A stretch of 45,172 nucleotides of DNA. Origin: Streptomyces sp. CC53. GTDB taxonomy: Bacteria > Actinomycetota > Actinomycetes > Streptomycetales > Streptomycetaceae. Positions 18,179 to 27,835 of the stretch are shown here, piece after piece. Numbering within the stretch: the stretch's first letter is position 1; each line of letters opens with the position of its first letter. The stretch is from positions 96,018 through 141,189 of the forward strand of contig NZ_MKXB01000170.1 in the NCBI RefSeq assembly GCF_001865245.1. The letters run 5' to 3'. The notes beneath the pieces were generated by a model that had not been told where the DNA came from, did no database searches, and saw only the letters and a list, made by a program, of their open reading frames with translations. The position numbers and the translations under genes were made by a program.

Positions 18179-20724
18179 GCTTGCACCTCCGACGGGTTCG
18201 ACGGGTCGGGTGAGTCGGGTGTCCCCACCGGGGCCGGTGCGGCCGCGGGGGCCGCGTCGACCGCGGCGGGACCGATGCGGACCAGCCGGCCCGGCACCGC
18301 CCCGGTGTCGGACAGGACGCCGCCTCCGACCGAGTTCAGCGGCAGCCACACGACCCGGTCGGGAAGTTCGGGCGTCACCTGGAGCGGCAGCCGTACGGTC
18401 CCGGACGGGCCGCCGACCTCCAGCAGGTCGCCGTTCCCGACGCCGCTCTCCGCCGCCGTGACCGGCGACAGCCGGGCGACCGCGGCGTGCCGGGTGCCGG
18501 CCAGGGCCTCGTCGCCCTCCTGGAGCCGCCCCCGGTCCAGCAGCATCCGGTGGCCGGCCAGCACCGCCTCGCCCTCGCCGGCGCGGGGCAGCGGCAGCGC
18601 CGCCTCGGACGGGTCGCCCGCGGGGGCGCCGTCCCACGCGCCGAGCCGGTCCATCTCGCGCCGCACGGACGGCAGGTCCGGCAGCCCGAAGTGGACGTCC
18701 ATGGCGTCCGCCAGCATGTGCAGCACCCGCGCGTCGGTCGGCGGCAGCGGCCGGGTCATCTGGTCCGGCTTGAGCGCGGCCTCGAACATCCGCACCCGGC
18801 CCTCCCAGTTGAGGAACGTGCCCGGCTTCTCGGCGACCGCGGCCACCGGCAGCACCACGTCGGCCCGCTCGGTGACCTCGCCGGGCCGCAGCTCCAGCGA
18901 CACCACGAACGCCGCGTCGAGCGCCTGGCGCGCCCGCTGCGGGTCGGGCAGGTCGGCGACGTCCACGCCCGCGACCAGCAGCGCGCCCAGCTCACCGGTG
19001 GCGGCGGCCTCCAGGATCTGGCCGGTGTCCCGCCCGTAGCGGTGCGGCAGGTCCCGCAGCCCCCAGGCGACGGCTGTCTCCTCGCGGGCCCGCGGGTCGG
19101 TGGCGGGCCGTCCGCCGGGCAGCAGTGACGGGACGGCGCCCGCCCACAGCGCGGCGCGCTCGCCGGCCCGGCGCGGCATCCACACCAGCCGGGCGCCGGT
19201 CGCGGAGGCGAGCCGCACGGCGGCCGTGAGCGCCCCGGGCACGCCCGCGAGCCGCTCGCCGGCCACGATGACGGCGCCCTCGGTGCGCAGGGCCTCCGCG
19301 GCGGCGGCCCCGGGGCCGTCGAGCGAGGTGCCGGAGGCGAGGGCGTCGAGCCACTCGGTCTCCGTGCCGGGCGCGGCCGGCAGGAGCGTGCCGCCCGCCT
19401 TGGCCAGCCCCCTGGTGGCGTACGGCGCCACGGAGTAGGTCCGCAGGCCGTGCTTGCGCCACGCCTTGCGCAGCCGCAGGAAGACGCCGGGCGCCTCCTC
19501 CTCGGCCTCGATGCCCGCGAGCAGCACCGCGGGGGCCTGCTCCAGGGAGCGGTACGTGACACTGGTGCCGTCCAGGTCCACGCCCCGGCCCGCGACCCGG
19601 GCCGCGAGGAAGTCGGCCTCCTCGCTGCTGTGCACGCGGGCGCGGAAGTCGATGTCGTGGGTGTCCAGCGCCACGCGGGCGAACTTGGCGTACGCGTAGG
19701 CGTCCTCGACGGTGAGCCGTCCGCCCGTCAGCACGCCGGTGCGGCCACGGACGAGGCCCCGCGCCGCCGCTTCCAGGGCCTCCGGCCAGGACGCGGGCTG
19801 CAGGGCGCCGTCCGCGCCCCGCACCAGGGGGGTGGTGAGCCGGTCGCGCTGCTGTGCGTAGCGGAACGCGAAGCGTCCCTTGTCGCACAGCCACTCCTCG
19901 TTGACCTCCGGGTCCTCGGCGGCCAGCCGCCGCATGACCTTGCCGCGCCGGTGGTCGGTGCGGGTGGCGCAGCCCCCGGCGCAGTGCTCGCACACGGAGG
20001 GGGTGGAGACCAGGTCGAAGGGGCGGGAGCGGAACCGGTACGCCGCCGAGGTGAGCGCGCCGACCGGGCAGATCTGGATGGTGTTGCCGGAGAAGTACGA
20101 CACGAAGGGGTCGCCCTCGCCGGTGCCGACCTGCTGGAGGGCGCCCCGTTCGACGAGTTCGATCATCGGGTCGCCGGCGATCTGCTGGGAGAAGCGGGTG
20201 CAGCGGGCGCACAGCACGCACCGCTCGCGGTCCAGCAGCACCTGCGTGGAGATCGGCACCGGCTTCTCGTAGGTCCGCTTCCGGCCCTCGAAACGGGACT
20301 CGGCCTGCCCGTGGGACATGGCCTGGTTCTGCAGGGGGCACTCGCCGCCCTTGTCGCAGACGGGGCAGTCCAGGGGGTGGTTGATGAGCAGCAGCTCCAT
20401 CACCCCGACCTGGGCCTTCTCCGCGACCTGGGAGGTGAGCTGAGTACGGACCACCATCCCGTCCGTACAGGTGATCGTGCAGGAGGCCATGGGCTTGCGC
20501 TGGCCCTCGACCTCGACGATGCACTGGCGGCAGGCGCCGGCCGGGTCGAGGAGAGGGTGGTCGCAGAAGCGGGGGATCTCGATGCCGAGCTGCTCGGCGG
20601 CGCGGATCACCAGGGTCCCCTTGGGGACCGAGAGTTCGATGCCGTCGATGGTCAGCGAGACCAGGTCTTCCGGCGGCACCGCCGGGCCCGCGCCTCCACC
20701 GGTGGAGGACGTGGTGACGGTCAT
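18175..20724 (-). CDS. nuoG: NADH-quinone oxidoreductase subunit G
   Basis: 849 aa from ATG 20724, with GGAGGTG just upstream and a 4-nt overlap with nuoF. The N-terminal 2Fe-2S ferredoxin domain has [16 protein letters not shown]...SC. The His/Cys motif [14 protein letters not shown] (cluster N5), CVLCARC plus CPVGAL (N4), and CEHCAGGC with a fourth Cys in [12 protein letters not shown] follow. That last set matches the binding motif of the off-pathway N7 cluster found in E. coli and Thermus. The rest is a molybdopterin-oxidoreductase-like domain that has no catalytic role in complex I. The extreme C-terminus is an Ala/Pro-rich tail. Confidence 0.97.
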   Translation of the reverse strand: MTVTTSSTGGGAGPAVPPEDLVSLTIDGIELSVPKGTLVIRAAEQLGIEIPRFCDHPLLDPAGACRQCIVEVEGQRKPMASCTITCTDGMVVRTQLTSQVAEKAQVGVMELLLINHPLDCPVCDKGGECPLQNQAMSHGQAESRFEGRKRTYEKPVPISTQVLLDRERCVLCARCTRFSQQIAGDPMIELVERGALQQVGTGEGDPFVSYFSGNTIQICPVGALTSAAYRFRSRPFDLVSTPSVCEHCAGGCATRTDHRRGKVMRRLAAEDPEVNEEWLCDKGRFAFRYAQQRDRLTTPLVRGADGALQPASWPEALEAAARGLVRGRTGVLTGGRLTVEDAYAYAKFARVALDTHDIDFRARVHSSEEADFLAARVAGRGVDLDGTSVTYRSLEQAPAVLLAGIEAEEEAPGVFLRLRKAWRKHGLRTYSVAPYATRGLAKAGGTLLPAAPGTETEWLDALASGTSLDGPGAAAAEALRTEGAVIVAGERLAGVPGALTAAVRLASATGARLVWMPRRAGERAALWAGAVPSLLPGGRPATDPRAREETAVAWGLRDLPHRYGRDTGQILEAAATGELGALLVAGVDVADLPDPQRARQALDAAFVVSLELRPGEVTERADVVLPVAAVAEKPGTFLNWEGRVRMFEAALKPDQMTRPLPPTDARVLHMLADAMDVHFGLPDLPSVRREMDRLGAWDGAPAGDPSEAALPLPRAGEGEAVLAGHRMLLDRGRLQEGDEALAGTRHAAVARLSPVTAAESGVGNGDLLEVGGPSGTVRLPLQVTPELPDRVVWLPLNSVGGGVLSDTGAVPGRLVRIGPAAVDAAPAAAPAPVGTPDSPDPSNPSEVQA

Positions 20725-22073
20725 GCGTTCACCTCCACGTGGTTGTCCGCCCAGGCGGTCGACTTGGCCGGGTCGAAGGGGCAGCCCTTGCCGGTGATGT
20801 GCTCCTCGTACTCCCCGCGGAAGTACTTCAGGGAGGAGAAGATCGGTGAGGCGGCGCCGTCGCCGAGGGCGCAGAAGGACTTGCCGTTGATGTTGTCGGC
20901 GATGTCGGCGAGCTTGTCGAGGTCGGCGAGCTGCCCCTTGCCGGCCTCGATGTCGCGCAGCAGCTGCACGAGCCAGTAGGTGCCCTCGCGGCAGGGGGTG
21001 CACTTGCCGCAGGACTCGTGGGCGTAGAACTCGGTCCAGCGGGTGACGGCCCGGACGACGCAGGTCGTCTCGTCGAAGCACTGGAGCGCCTTGGTGCCGA
21101 GCATGGACCCGGCGGCGCCGACGCCTTCGTAGTCGAGGGGGACGTCCAGGTGCTCGTCCGTGAACATGGGCGTGGACGAGCCGCCGGGGGTCCAGAACTT
21201 GAGGCGGTGGCCGGGCCGCATGCCGCCGCTCATGTCGAGCAGCTGCCGCAGCGTGATGCCGAGCGGCGCCTCGTACTGGCCGGGTCCGGCGACGTGGCCG
21301 CTGAGCGAGTACAGCGTGAAGCCGGGGGACTTCTCGCTGCCCATCGAGCGGAACCAGTCCTTGCCGCGGTTCAGGATCGCGGGAACCGACGCGATGGACT
21401 CGACGTTGTTCACGACGGTGGGGCACGCGTAGAGGCCGGCGACCGCGGGGAACGGGGGCCGGAGCCGGGGCTGGCCGCGGCGCCCTTCGAGCGAGTCGAG
21501 CAGGGCGGTCTCCTCGCCGCAGATGTACGCGCCCGCGCCCGCGTGCACCGTGACGTCGAGGTCCATGCCGCTGCCGAGCACGTCCTTGCCGAGGAAGCCC
21601 GCCTCGTACGCCTCGCGCACCGCCTCGTGCAGCCGCCGCAGCACGGGGACGACCTCGCCGCGCAGGTAGATGAAGGCGTGGCTGGAGCGGATCGCGTAGC
21701 AGGCGATGACGATGCCCTCGATGAGGGCGTGCGGGTTGGCGAAGAGGAGGGGGATGTCCTTGCAGGTGCCGGGTTCGGACTCGTCGGCGTTGACCACGAG
21801 GTAGTGGGGCTTGCCGTCGCCCTGGGGGATGAACTGCCACTTCATCCCGGTGGGGAAGCCTGCGCCGCCGCGGCCGCGCAGGCCGGAGTCCTTGACGTAC
21901 GCGATGACGTCGTCGGGCGTCATGGCGAGGGCCTTGCGCAGGCCCTCGTACCCGTCGTGCCGCCGGTAGGTGTCCAGGGTCCAGGAGTCGGGCTGGTCCC
22001 AGAAGGCGGACAGAACCGGTGAGAGCAGCTTCTCGGGGCTGGTCTCCCCGATCTCGGGTGCCAAGGTCATCAC
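20721..22073 (-). CDS. nuoF: NADH-quinone oxidoreductase subunit F
   Basis: 450 aa if started at GTG 22073, which gives the 4-nt GTGA overlap used elsewhere in this operon; an ATG directly after it (22070) would give 449 aa. It is the NADH-oxidising subunit. The NADH/FMN sites are seen in [16 protein letters not shown] and [17 protein letters not shown], the FMN-phosphate loop in [19 protein letters not shown], and the 4Fe-4S N3 ligands in [12 protein letters not shown] plus the Cys of [10 protein letters not shown]. It ends with [22 protein letters not shown]. Confidence 0.97.
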   Translation of the reverse strand: MMTLAPEIGETSPEKLLSPVLSAFWDQPDSWTLDTYRRHDGYEGLRKALAMTPDDVIAYVKDSGLRGRGGAGFPTGMKWQFIPQGDGKPHYLVVNADESEPGTCKDIPLLFANPHALIEGIVIACYAIRSSHAFIYLRGEVVPVLRRLHEAVREAYEAGFLGKDVLGSGMDLDVTVHAGAGAYICGEETALLDSLEGRRGQPRLRPPFPAVAGLYACPTVVNNVESIASVPAILNRGKDWFRSMGSEKSPGFTLYSLSGHVAGPGQYEAPLGITLRQLLDMSGGMRPGHRLKFWTPGGSSTPMFTDEHLDVPLDYEGVGAAGSMLGTKALQCFDETTCVVRAVTRWTEFYAHESCGKCTPCREGTYWLVQLLRDIEAGKGQLADLDKLADIADNINGKSFCALGDGAASPIFSSLKYFRGEYEEHITGKGCPFDPAKSTAWADNHVEVNA

Positions 22074-22840
22074 TCCCCCTCGGTGTTCGTGTCGTGCCGG
22101 GTGGCGTCCTGCCGGGCTTCGCCGCGCGGGTGCACGACCCGGGGCGGGAGCGCCTCGCCCTTGGCGAGCTTCAGCCCGATGAGGGAGGCGGGGCCGGCGC
22201 CGCCGGTGGCCTCGACCGCGTCGGGGCGCGGGTCGGGGAAGCCGGCGAGGATGCGGGCGGTCTCCTTGAAGGTGCACAGGGGCGCGCCGCGGGTGGGGGC
22301 GACGGGGCGGCCGGCGCGGAGGTCGTCGACGAGCTTCCTGGCGCTCTCCGGCGTCTGGTTGTCGAAGAACTCCCAGTTGACCATCACGACGGGTGCGAAG
22401 TCGCAGGCCGCGTTGCACTCGATGTGTTCGAGGGTGACCTTGCCGTCCTCGGTCGTCTCCTGGTTGCCGACGCCCAGGTGCTGCTTCAGCTCCTCGAAGA
22501 TGGCGTCGCCGCCCATGACCGCGCACAGCGTGTTGGTGCAGACGCCGACCTGGTAGTCGCCGCTCGGCTTGCGCCGGTACATGGTGTAGAAGGTGGCGAC
22601 GGCGGTGACCTCGGCGGTGGTGAGGCCGAGCGTCTCGGCGCACCAGCGCATGCCGGTGCGGGTGACGTGGCCCTCCTCGGCCTGCACGAGGTGCAGCATC
22701 GGGAGGAGCGCGGAGCGGGAGTCGGGGTAGCGGGCGACGATCTCCTTGGCGTCCGCGTCGAGCCGGGCGCGTACGTCGGCGGGGTAGTCGGGTGCGGGGA
22801 GCTCGGGCATGCCGAGGCTCGTCGCAGTCACGTCGGTCAC
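22070..22840 (-). CDS. nuoE: NADH-quinone oxidoreductase subunit E
   Basis: 256 aa from GTG 22840, with GGAGG 9 nt upstream and a 4-nt overlap with nuoD. An N-terminal helical part ([11 protein letters not shown]...[15 protein letters not shown]) is followed by a thioredoxin-like 2Fe-2S domain. The four ligands of cluster N1a appear in [12 protein letters not shown] and [12 protein letters not shown]. The C-terminal ~70 residues after the [2Fe-2S] domain ([23 protein letters not shown]...) form an actinobacterial-type extension. Confidence 0.97.
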   Translation of the reverse strand: MTDVTATSLGMPELPAPDYPADVRARLDADAKEIVARYPDSRSALLPMLHLVQAEEGHVTRTGMRWCAETLGLTTAEVTAVATFYTMYRRKPSGDYQVGVCTNTLCAVMGGDAIFEELKQHLGVGNQETTEDGKVTLEHIECNAACDFAPVVMVNWEFFDNQTPESARKLVDDLRAGRPVAPTRGAPLCTFKETARILAGFPDPRPDAVEATGGAGPASLIGLKLAKGEALPPRVVHPRGEARQDATRHDTNTEGE

Positions 22841-24168
22841 CGGTCGACGCCTCCCATCACGGGGTCGATGGACGCGACGGCGACGATGACGTCGGCGATC
22901 ATGCCGCCTTCGCACATCGCCGCCATGGTCTGGAGGTTGGTGAAGGACGGGTCGCGGAAGTGGACCCGGTAGGGGCGGGTGCCGCCGTCGGAGACGACGT
23001 GGGCGCCGAGCTCTCCCTTGGGCGACTCGACCGCGGCGTACGCCTGTCCGGCGGGGACCCGGAAGCCCTCGGTGACCAGCTTGAAGTGGTGGATCAGGGC
23101 CTCCATGGAGGTGCCCATGATCTTCTTGATGTGGTCGAGGGAGTTGCCGAGGCCGTCGGGCCCGAGGGCGAGCTGGGCGGGCCAGGCGATCTTCTTGTCG
23201 GCGACCATGACGGGGCCGGGTTCGAGCCGGTCCAGGCACTGCTCGACGATCCGCAGCGACTGGCGCATCTCCTCCAGGCGGATGAGGAAGCGGCCGTAGG
23301 AGTCGCAGGTGTCGGCGGTCGGGATGTCGAACTCGTACGTCTCGTAGCCGCAGTACGGGTCGGACTTGCGCAGGTCGTGCGGGAGGCCGGTGGCCCGGAG
23401 GATCGGCCCGGTGGCGCCGAGGGCCATGCAGCCGGCCAGGTCGAGGTGGCCGATGTCCTGCATGCGGGCCTTGAAGATGGGGTTGCCGGTGGCGAGCTTG
23501 TCGTACTCCGGCAGGTTCTTGCGGAGCGTCTTCACGCACTCGCGGATCTGGTCGACGGCGCCGGGCGGCAGGTCCTGCGCGAGGCCGCCGGGGCGGATGA
23601 ACGCGTGGTTCATGCGCAGCCCGGTGATCAGCTCGTACAGGTCCAGGATCAGTTCGCGGTCCCGGAAGCCGTAGATCATGATCGTGGTGGCGCCCAGTTC
23701 CATGCCGCCGGTGGCGATGGCCACGAGGTGGGAGGAGAGCCGGTTGAGCTCCATGAGCAGGACGCGGATGACGGTGGCCCGGTCGGGCACCTGGTCCTCG
23801 ATGCCGAGGAGCTTCTCCACGCCGAGGCAGTACGCCGTCTCGTTGAAGAACGACGTCAGGTAGTCCATGCGCGTCACGAACGTGGTGCCCTGGGTCCACG
23901 TCCGGTACTCGAGGTTCTTCTCGATGCCGGTGTGGAGGTAGCCGATGCCGCAGCGGGCCTCGGTGACGGTCTCGCCGTCGATCTCCAGGATCAGCCGGAG
24001 CACGCCGTGCGTGGAGGGGTGCTGGGGGCCCATGTTGACGACGATCCGCTCGTCGTCGGCCTTGACCGCGGACTCGGCGACCTCGTCCCAGTCGCCGCCG
24101 GTGACGGTGTAGACGGTGCCCTCGGTGGTCTCCCGGGCTTCCGCTTCTGGCGCGTGGTAGCTGGTCAC
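22837..24168 (-). CDS. nuoD: NADH-quinone oxidoreductase subunit D
   Basis: 443 aa from GTG 24168, with GGAGG 8 nt upstream; it overlaps the nuoC stop by 4 nt, so upstream in-frame residues are shadow. It is a member of the 49-kDa subunit/NiFe-hydrogenase large-subunit family and forms most of the quinone site. [21 protein letters not shown] contains the conserved quinone-site His, and [28 protein letters not shown] and the C-terminal DPVMGGVDR are all intact. The first ~45 residues ([22 protein letters not shown]) form an extension before the conserved core. Confidence 0.97.
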   Translation of the reverse strand: MTSYHAPEAEARETTEGTVYTVTGGDWDEVAESAVKADDERIVVNMGPQHPSTHGVLRLILEIDGETVTEARCGIGYLHTGIEKNLEYRTWTQGTTFVTRMDYLTSFFNETAYCLGVEKLLGIEDQVPDRATVIRVLLMELNRLSSHLVAIATGGMELGATTIMIYGFRDRELILDLYELITGLRMNHAFIRPGGLAQDLPPGAVDQIRECVKTLRKNLPEYDKLATGNPIFKARMQDIGHLDLAGCMALGATGPILRATGLPHDLRKSDPYCGYETYEFDIPTADTCDSYGRFLIRLEEMRQSLRIVEQCLDRLEPGPVMVADKKIAWPAQLALGPDGLGNSLDHIKKIMGTSMEALIHHFKLVTEGFRVPAGQAYAAVESPKGELGAHVVSDGGTRPYRVHFRDPSFTNLQTMAAMCEGGMIADVIVAVASIDPVMGGVDR

Positions 24169-25016
24169 GAGTAGGACCTCCGCTGGTCCGGAGCCGGGAT
24201 CTGGGCGCCCTTGTACTCGACGGGGATGCCGCCGAGGGGGTAGTCCTTGCGCTGCGGGTGGCCCTGCCAGTCGTCCGGCATCATGATCCGGGTCAGGGCC
24301 GGGTGGCCGTCGAAGACGATGCCGAAGAAGTCGTACGTCTCGCGCTCGTGCCAGTCGTTGGTCGGGTAGACCGCGACGAGCGACGGGATGTGCGGGTCGC
24401 CGTCCGGCGCGCTGACCTCCAGGCGCAGCCGCCGCCCGTGGGTGATCGAGCGCAGGTGGTAGACGGCGTGCAGCTCGCGGCCGGTGTCGCCGGGGTAGTG
24501 GACCCCGCTGACGCCGAGGCACAGCTCGAACCGGAGGGCCGGGTCGTCGCGCAGGGTGCGGGCGACGAGGGGCAGGTGCTCGCGGGCGATGTGGAAGGTC
24601 AGTTCGCCGCGGTCCACGACGGTCTTCTCGATGGCGTTCTCGGGCAGGAGCCCCTGCTCGTCCAGGGCGCCTTCGAGCTCGTCGGCGACCTCGTCGAAGT
24701 ACCCGCCGTAGGGGCGGGTGGCCGCGCCGGGCAGGCGGACGGAGCGGACGAGGCCGCCGTATCCGGAGGTGTCGCCGCCCTTGCTCGCCCCGAACATGCC
24801 GCGCTGGACGCGGATCTCCTCGCCGTGCTCGCCGCGCTGCCCCGGGAGGTTCTGCGCGGAGAGGTCCTTCTCGGGGTTCGGCTCGTGCGCCTCGGCGGGT
24901 TCGCGTGAGCGCTCGGGCCGGGTGGGCTCGGGCGGCCCGGAGTCCGGCCGGGTCGGCTTGGGCTGGTTCGACTCGCGCCGGATCGGCTCGGGCCCGTTCG
25001 CCTGGCTGTCGGTCAC
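24165..25016 (-). CDS. nuoC: NADH-quinone oxidoreductase subunit C with repetitive N-terminal extension
   Basis: 283 aa from GTG 25016 (AAGGGG 8 nt upstream; 4-nt overlap with nuoB). The conserved 30-kDa-subunit domain covers about 75-275. It includes [17 protein letters not shown] and the family signature [27 protein letters not shown], then [11 protein letters not shown]. Residues 8-47 are four imperfect decapeptide repeats ([40 protein letters not shown]), rich in Pro, Arg and Glu and surely disordered. C and D are separate genes here, not fused as in E. coli. Confidence 0.97.
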   Translation of the reverse strand: MTDSQANGPEPIRRESNQPKPTRPDSGPPEPTRPERSREPAEAHEPNPEKDLSAQNLPGQRGEHGEEIRVQRGMFGASKGGDTSGYGGLVRSVRLPGAATRPYGGYFDEVADELEGALDEQGLLPENAIEKTVVDRGELTFHIAREHLPLVARTLRDDPALRFELCLGVSGVHYPGDTGRELHAVYHLRSITHGRRLRLEVSAPDGDPHIPSLVAVYPTNDWHERETYDFFGIVFDGHPALTRIMMPDDWQGHPQRKDYPLGGIPVEYKGAQIPAPDQRRSYS

Positions 25017-25567
25017 CGCAGCAGCCCCTTCATCTCGATCGTCGGCAGCGCCTTGAGCGCCGCTTCCTCCGCCTCGCGGGCCGCCTCGCGCGCGTTGACG
25101 CCGAGCTTGGACGTCTGGATCTTCTGGTGGAGCTTGAGGATCGCGTCCAGCAGCATCTCGGGGCGCGGCGGGCAGCCGGGCAGATAGATGTCGACGGGGA
25201 CGACGTGGTCGACGCCCTGCACGATCGCGTAGTTGTTGAACATGCCGCCCGAGGAGGCGCAGACGCCCATGGAGATGACCCACTTCGGGTTGGGCATCTG
25301 GTCGTAGACCTGGCGCAGGACGGGCGCCATCTTCTGGCTGACCCGGCCCGCCACGATCATCAGGTCGGCCTGGCGCGGGGAGCCGCGGAAGACCTCCATG
25401 CCGAAGCGGGCCATGTCGTAGCGCCCCGCGCCCGTCGTCATCATCTCGATGGCGCAGCACGCGAGGCCGAAGGTCGCGGGGAAGACGGACGCCTTGCGCA
25501 CCCATCCCGCGGCCTGCTCGACCGTCGTCAGCAGAAATCCGCTCGGCAGCTTCTCTTCGAGTCCCAT
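25013..25567 (-). CDS. nuoB: NADH-quinone oxidoreductase subunit B
   Basis: 184 aa from ATG 25567, with GAGGG 8 nt upstream. It holds the terminal 4Fe-4S cluster N2 that hands electrons to quinone. The adjacent cysteine pair is in [11 protein letters not shown], the third ligand in [12 protein letters not shown], and the fourth in [16 protein letters not shown]. The last ~30 residues are an Ala/Glu-rich helix ([17 protein letters not shown]). nuoA lies 58 nt upstream. Confidence 0.97.
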   Translation of the reverse strand: MGLEEKLPSGFLLTTVEQAAGWVRKASVFPATFGLACCAIEMMTTGAGRYDMARFGMEVFRGSPRQADLMIVAGRVSQKMAPVLRQVYDQMPNPKWVISMGVCASSGGMFNNYAIVQGVDHVVPVDIYLPGCPPRPEMLLDAILKLHQKIQTSKLGVNAREAAREAEEAALKALPTIEMKGLLR

Positions 25568-25625
25568 GAGTGTGCCCTCAGCCCCTCAGTAACTCCTCAG
25601 TAACCCCACTGGCCCCGATGCCTGC

Positions 25626-25985
25626 TCAGTCCCACTCCAGGCCGCCCCGCCGCCACACGTAGGCGTAGGCGACGAAGACGGTGAGGACGAAGAGCAGCAT
25701 CTCGACGAGGCCGAAGAGCCCCAGCGCGTCGAAGGTGACGGCCCAGGGATAGAGGAAGATGATCTCGATGTCGAAGACGATGAAGAGCATCGCCGTCAGG
25801 TAGTACTTGATGGGAAAGCGGCCGCCTCCGGCCGGCGTGGGCGTCGGCTCGATGCCGCACTCGTACGCCTCCAGCTTGGCCCGGTTGTACCTCTTGGGGC
25901 CGATGAGCGTGGCCATGACCACGGAGAAGATCGCAAACGCCGCGCCGAGGGCGCCGAGCACGAGGATGGGCGTGTAGATGTTCAC
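25626..25985 (-). CDS. nuoA: NADH-quinone oxidoreductase subunit A, first gene of the operon
   Basis: 119 aa from GTG 25985 (VNIYTPILVLGALG), with AAGGAG 8 nt upstream. An ATG at 26027 would add 14 polar residues and has no ribosome binding site. Three membrane helices are visible. The conserved loop YECGIEPTPTPAGGGRFPIKYYLTAMLFIVFDIEIIFLYPWA, which contacts the quinone cavity and NuoH/NuoJ, is intact. It is the promoter-proximal gene of the 14-gene unit; the upstream control region carries a Rex-type operator. Confidence 0.97.
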   Translation of the reverse strand: MNIYTPILVLGALGAAFAIFSVVMATLIGPKRYNRAKLEAYECGIEPTPTPAGGGRFPIKYYLTAMLFIVFDIEIIFLYPWAVTFDALGLFGLVEMLLFVLTVFVAYAYVWRRGGLEWD

Positions 25986-26099
25986 GCTCCTCGCTCCTTC
26001 CAGTCGTCCTTGACCGTTGGACCGCACCGCGGGCGTGCGTTCCGCCGCCTCGCTTCCGCAGACCCGCCGGCCCCTCTCGGAGCGGGAAGATCGGTTTCA

Positions 26100-26115
26100 T
26101 GTGAGGCAGTTCACA
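26100..26115 (-). promoter_or_regulatory. Rex operator upstream of nuoA
   Basis: The sequence TGTGAGGCAGTTCACA matches the Streptomyces Rex (ROP) consensus TGTGAAC-N3-TTCACA in both outer half-sites (TGTGA and TTCACA). It lies 115 nt upstream of the nuoA start codon. Rex is the NADH/NAD+-sensing repressor of respiratory genes, and Rex sites upstream of nuo are reported for S. coelicolor as far as I recall. Confidence 0.75.
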
Positions 26116-26131
26116 AGCCCGTCTGCCACGC

Positions 26132-26137
26132 ATCCTA
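26132..26137 (-). promoter_or_regulatory. Candidate -10 element of the nuo operon
   Basis: On the minus strand this reads TAGGAT, a good vegetative -10 match. The start would fall near 26125, placing the Rex site at about +10 to +25, where a bound repressor would block transcription. No convincing -35 is visible, so the exact promoter is uncertain. Confidence 0.35.
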
Positions 26138-26150
26138 TGCCCGTCGATCT

Positions 26151-26164
26151 GTGATCTGCGACAC
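26151..26164. promoter_or_regulatory. Crp-type motif 1
   Basis: GTGATCTGCGACAC fits the Streptomyces Crp consensus GTG-N6-G-N-CAC as I recall it. It lies upstream of the candidate nuoA -10 element and 33 bp from motif 2. Confidence 0.45.
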
Positions 26165-26183
26165 GGGGTACGTCAACGTCTTT

Positions 26184-26197
26184 GTGATCTCTGCCAC
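26184..26197. promoter_or_regulatory. Crp-type motif 2
   Basis: GTGATCTCTGCCAC fits GTG-N6-G-N-CAC. It is 33 bp (about three helical turns) from motif 1, and the two share the GTGATCT half. Confidence 0.45.
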
Positions 26198-26470
26198 CTG
26201 GCGAACGATCATGAATTCGGATGAACGGTCCTCCTCGCACCAGGCGTGTTCAAGTGGTGACGATACGCGACATCTGCGCCGGTCAGCGCTGGTCAGAGGG
26301 GGTGCGCTCTATCAAAGGGTTCCCGTAGCAAGCAAATTCGCTATGGACTCCTGCGGGTGATAGAGGGACTCACCCCACCCGCGCGAGGGCCCTCCGGGTA
26401 CGGAGGTGGACGCGGACGTCCCACGTGCACGCGTTCACGAGAAGCACATGCCGAACGATGTTGCCGTCCT

Positions 26471-26484
26471 GTGACCTGCGCCAC
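26471..26484. promoter_or_regulatory. Crp-type motif 3, on the NlpC/P60 side
   Basis: GTGACCTGCGCCAC fits GTG-N6-G-N-CAC and shares most of its bases with motif 1. It lies 240 nt upstream of the NlpC/P60 start codon. A weaker version with one mismatch (GTGTCGCACACCAC) occurs at 26667-26680. Confidence 0.5.
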
Positions 26485-26493
26485 GTACGACAA

Positions 26494-26511
26494 CCCGTCA
26501 GAAATGACGGG
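26494..26511 (+). promoter_or_regulatory. Small GAAA-tetraloop hairpin in the NlpC/P60 upstream region
   Basis: CCCGTCA (26494-26500), loop GAAA, TGACGGG (26505-26511): a perfect 7-bp stem closed by a GNRA tetraloop, 10 nt after Crp-type motif 3. It could lie in the 5' leader of the NlpC/P60 gene. The surrounding 26200-26720 has no gene and is less GC-rich than the rest of the window. Confidence 0.35.
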
Positions 26512-26723
26512 CTTGGCCAATCGCAGCAACAAGTGGTAAGCGGGCGGCAATTCGGGCGTTTTACCGAAAGCCCTTGATCATAGGCCCGACACCTCGGGAC
26601 CGAAATGTCCGTTACGGCGTCAATAAAGGTGCGGAGGAAGCGGATTCAACCCCTCCAAGCACAACTGTGTCGCACACCACGTTTCTTGATGGGAACCGTA
26701 ACGCCCTGATAGCGGTTGTTCCC

Positions 26724-27587
26724 ATGTCCCACACCGCTCACATACCCAGCCACCGGAAGCCCCGCCGCAGCGCGTCGAAGCTCACGCTGCGCGCCGGAGT
26801 TGCCGGTGGCGTCCTCAGCACCATCGCGGTGGCCGCCTCGCCCGCCCAGGCAGAGACGGTGACCGAGACCGTCGAGATGCCCACGCTCGCCGGCGTGGAC
26901 CTCTCCGAGGCGCTGTCCACCGCGGTCGCCGCCTCCGCCGAGGCGACCCAGCACGACGCCCTCGTCCAGGATCTGCGGGCGCAGGAGGACGCGGCGGCCG
27001 AGAAGGCGGCCAAGGACGCCAAGAAGGCCAAGGACGAGGCGGACCGCAAGGCCGAGGCCGAGCGCAAGGCCAAGGAGGCCGAGGAGCGCAAGGCCCGCGA
27101 GGCCGAGGAGCGCGCCCGCGCCGAGGCCCAGGAGCGCGCCTCCCGCAGCAGCGAGCGCACCACCCTGTCCGCTCCCGCTTCCGCCTCCACCTCCGCGAGC
27201 ACGGGCAGCAGCACCGCCTCCGCCCCCGCCAGCGGCTCCGCCGCCGCCATCGTGGCCTTCGCCCGCGCCCAGGTCGGCGACGCGTACGTCATGGGCGCCA
27301 CCGGCCCCAACGCCTGGGACTGCTCCGGCCTGGTGCAGGCCGCCTACCGGCAGGCCGGCATCGACCTGCCGCGCGTCTCCGGCTCCCAGTCCAGCATGGG
27401 CCGCTCCGTGTCCCTGAGCGCCCTGCAGCCCGGCGACATCCTCTACTGGGGCAGCCGCAGCGGCTCGTACCACGTGGCGATCTACGTGGGCGGCGGCAAG
27501 TTCGTCGGCGCGCAGAACCCGAGCACGGGCGTCGTCGAGCGCTCCCTCGACTGGGACCGCCCGTCGGGCGCGGTGCGCATCCTCTGA
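26724..27587 (+). CDS. Secreted NlpC/P60 family peptidoglycan endopeptidase
   Basis: 287 aa from the ATG at 26724. There is no strong ribosome binding site, but this start gives a clean signal peptide (SHRKPRRSASKLTLRAGVAGG...SPAQA, cleavage near residue 43); the 50 upstream in-frame residues are not signal-like. Residues about 75-145 form a long Ala/Lys/Glu/Arg coiled coil. A Ser/Ala/Thr linker follows, and the NlpC/P60 domain covers about 172-287. Catalytic Cys 200 is in NAWDCSGLVQAAY and His 250 in GSYHVAIYVGGG. The enzyme cuts stem-peptide bonds in the cell wall; the coiled coil probably regulates or positions it. It is divergent from nuoA, with Crp-type motifs upstream, and followed by a strong terminator. 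Confidence 0.92.
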   Translation: MSHTAHIPSHRKPRRSASKLTLRAGVAGGVLSTIAVAASPAQAETVTETVEMPTLAGVDLSEALSTAVAASAEATQHDALVQDLRAQEDAAAEKAAKDAKKAKDEADRKAEAERKAKEAEERKAREAEERARAEAQERASRSSERTTLSAPASASTSASTGSSTASAPASGSAAAIVAFARAQVGDAYVMGATGPNAWDCSGLVQAAYRQAGIDLPRVSGSQSSMGRSVSLSALQPGDILYWGSRSGSYHVAIYVGGGKFVGAQNPSTGVVERSLDWDRPSGAVRIL

Positions 27588-27781
27588 CGCACGCGGTGCG
27601 CTGACGCGTGGACGACGGCGCCAGGCGGGCCCGGCCCCTGTACAGCCCGGTGAGCGGACGGCCTGCCGGCCTGCCCGGCTCGGGGCCTGCGCTGCGCCGT
27701 GACCCGTGCACGGCCGGGGGCCCCGCCGGATGACCGGGCCCGACCGGGCCGGGCCAGGCTGCGGTCACCACGGAAGCACGG
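27588..27781. other. Short spacer after the NlpC/P60 gene
   Basis: About 190 nt of GC-rich sequence without a recognisable gene before the shared terminator. Nothing else supported here. Confidence 0.4.
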
Positions 27782-27827
27782 CGAAGGGCCGGTGCCTCCC
27801 CCTGACGGGGTGAGCACCGGCCCTTCG
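27782..27827. terminator. Bidirectional hairpin terminator between NlpC/P60 and flavoprotein genes
   Basis: Perfect 14-bp outer stem CGAAGGGCCGGTGC (27782-27795) paired with 27814-27827. The loop itself contains a small CCCC-TGAC-GGGG stem (27799-27810). It ends 8 nt beyond the stop of the opposing gene at 27836. Confidence 0.85.
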
Positions 27828-27835
27828 TCATGGGG

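Noticed and set aside
26200..26723. Possible c-di-AMP (ydaO-type) riboswitch upstream of the NlpC/P60 gene
   Set aside because: Such riboswitches precede cell-wall hydrolase genes in Streptomyces, but I could not find the conserved core (GGGGAACC-like and CCCGTCAGCTAACC-like stretches). Only short hairpins are present.
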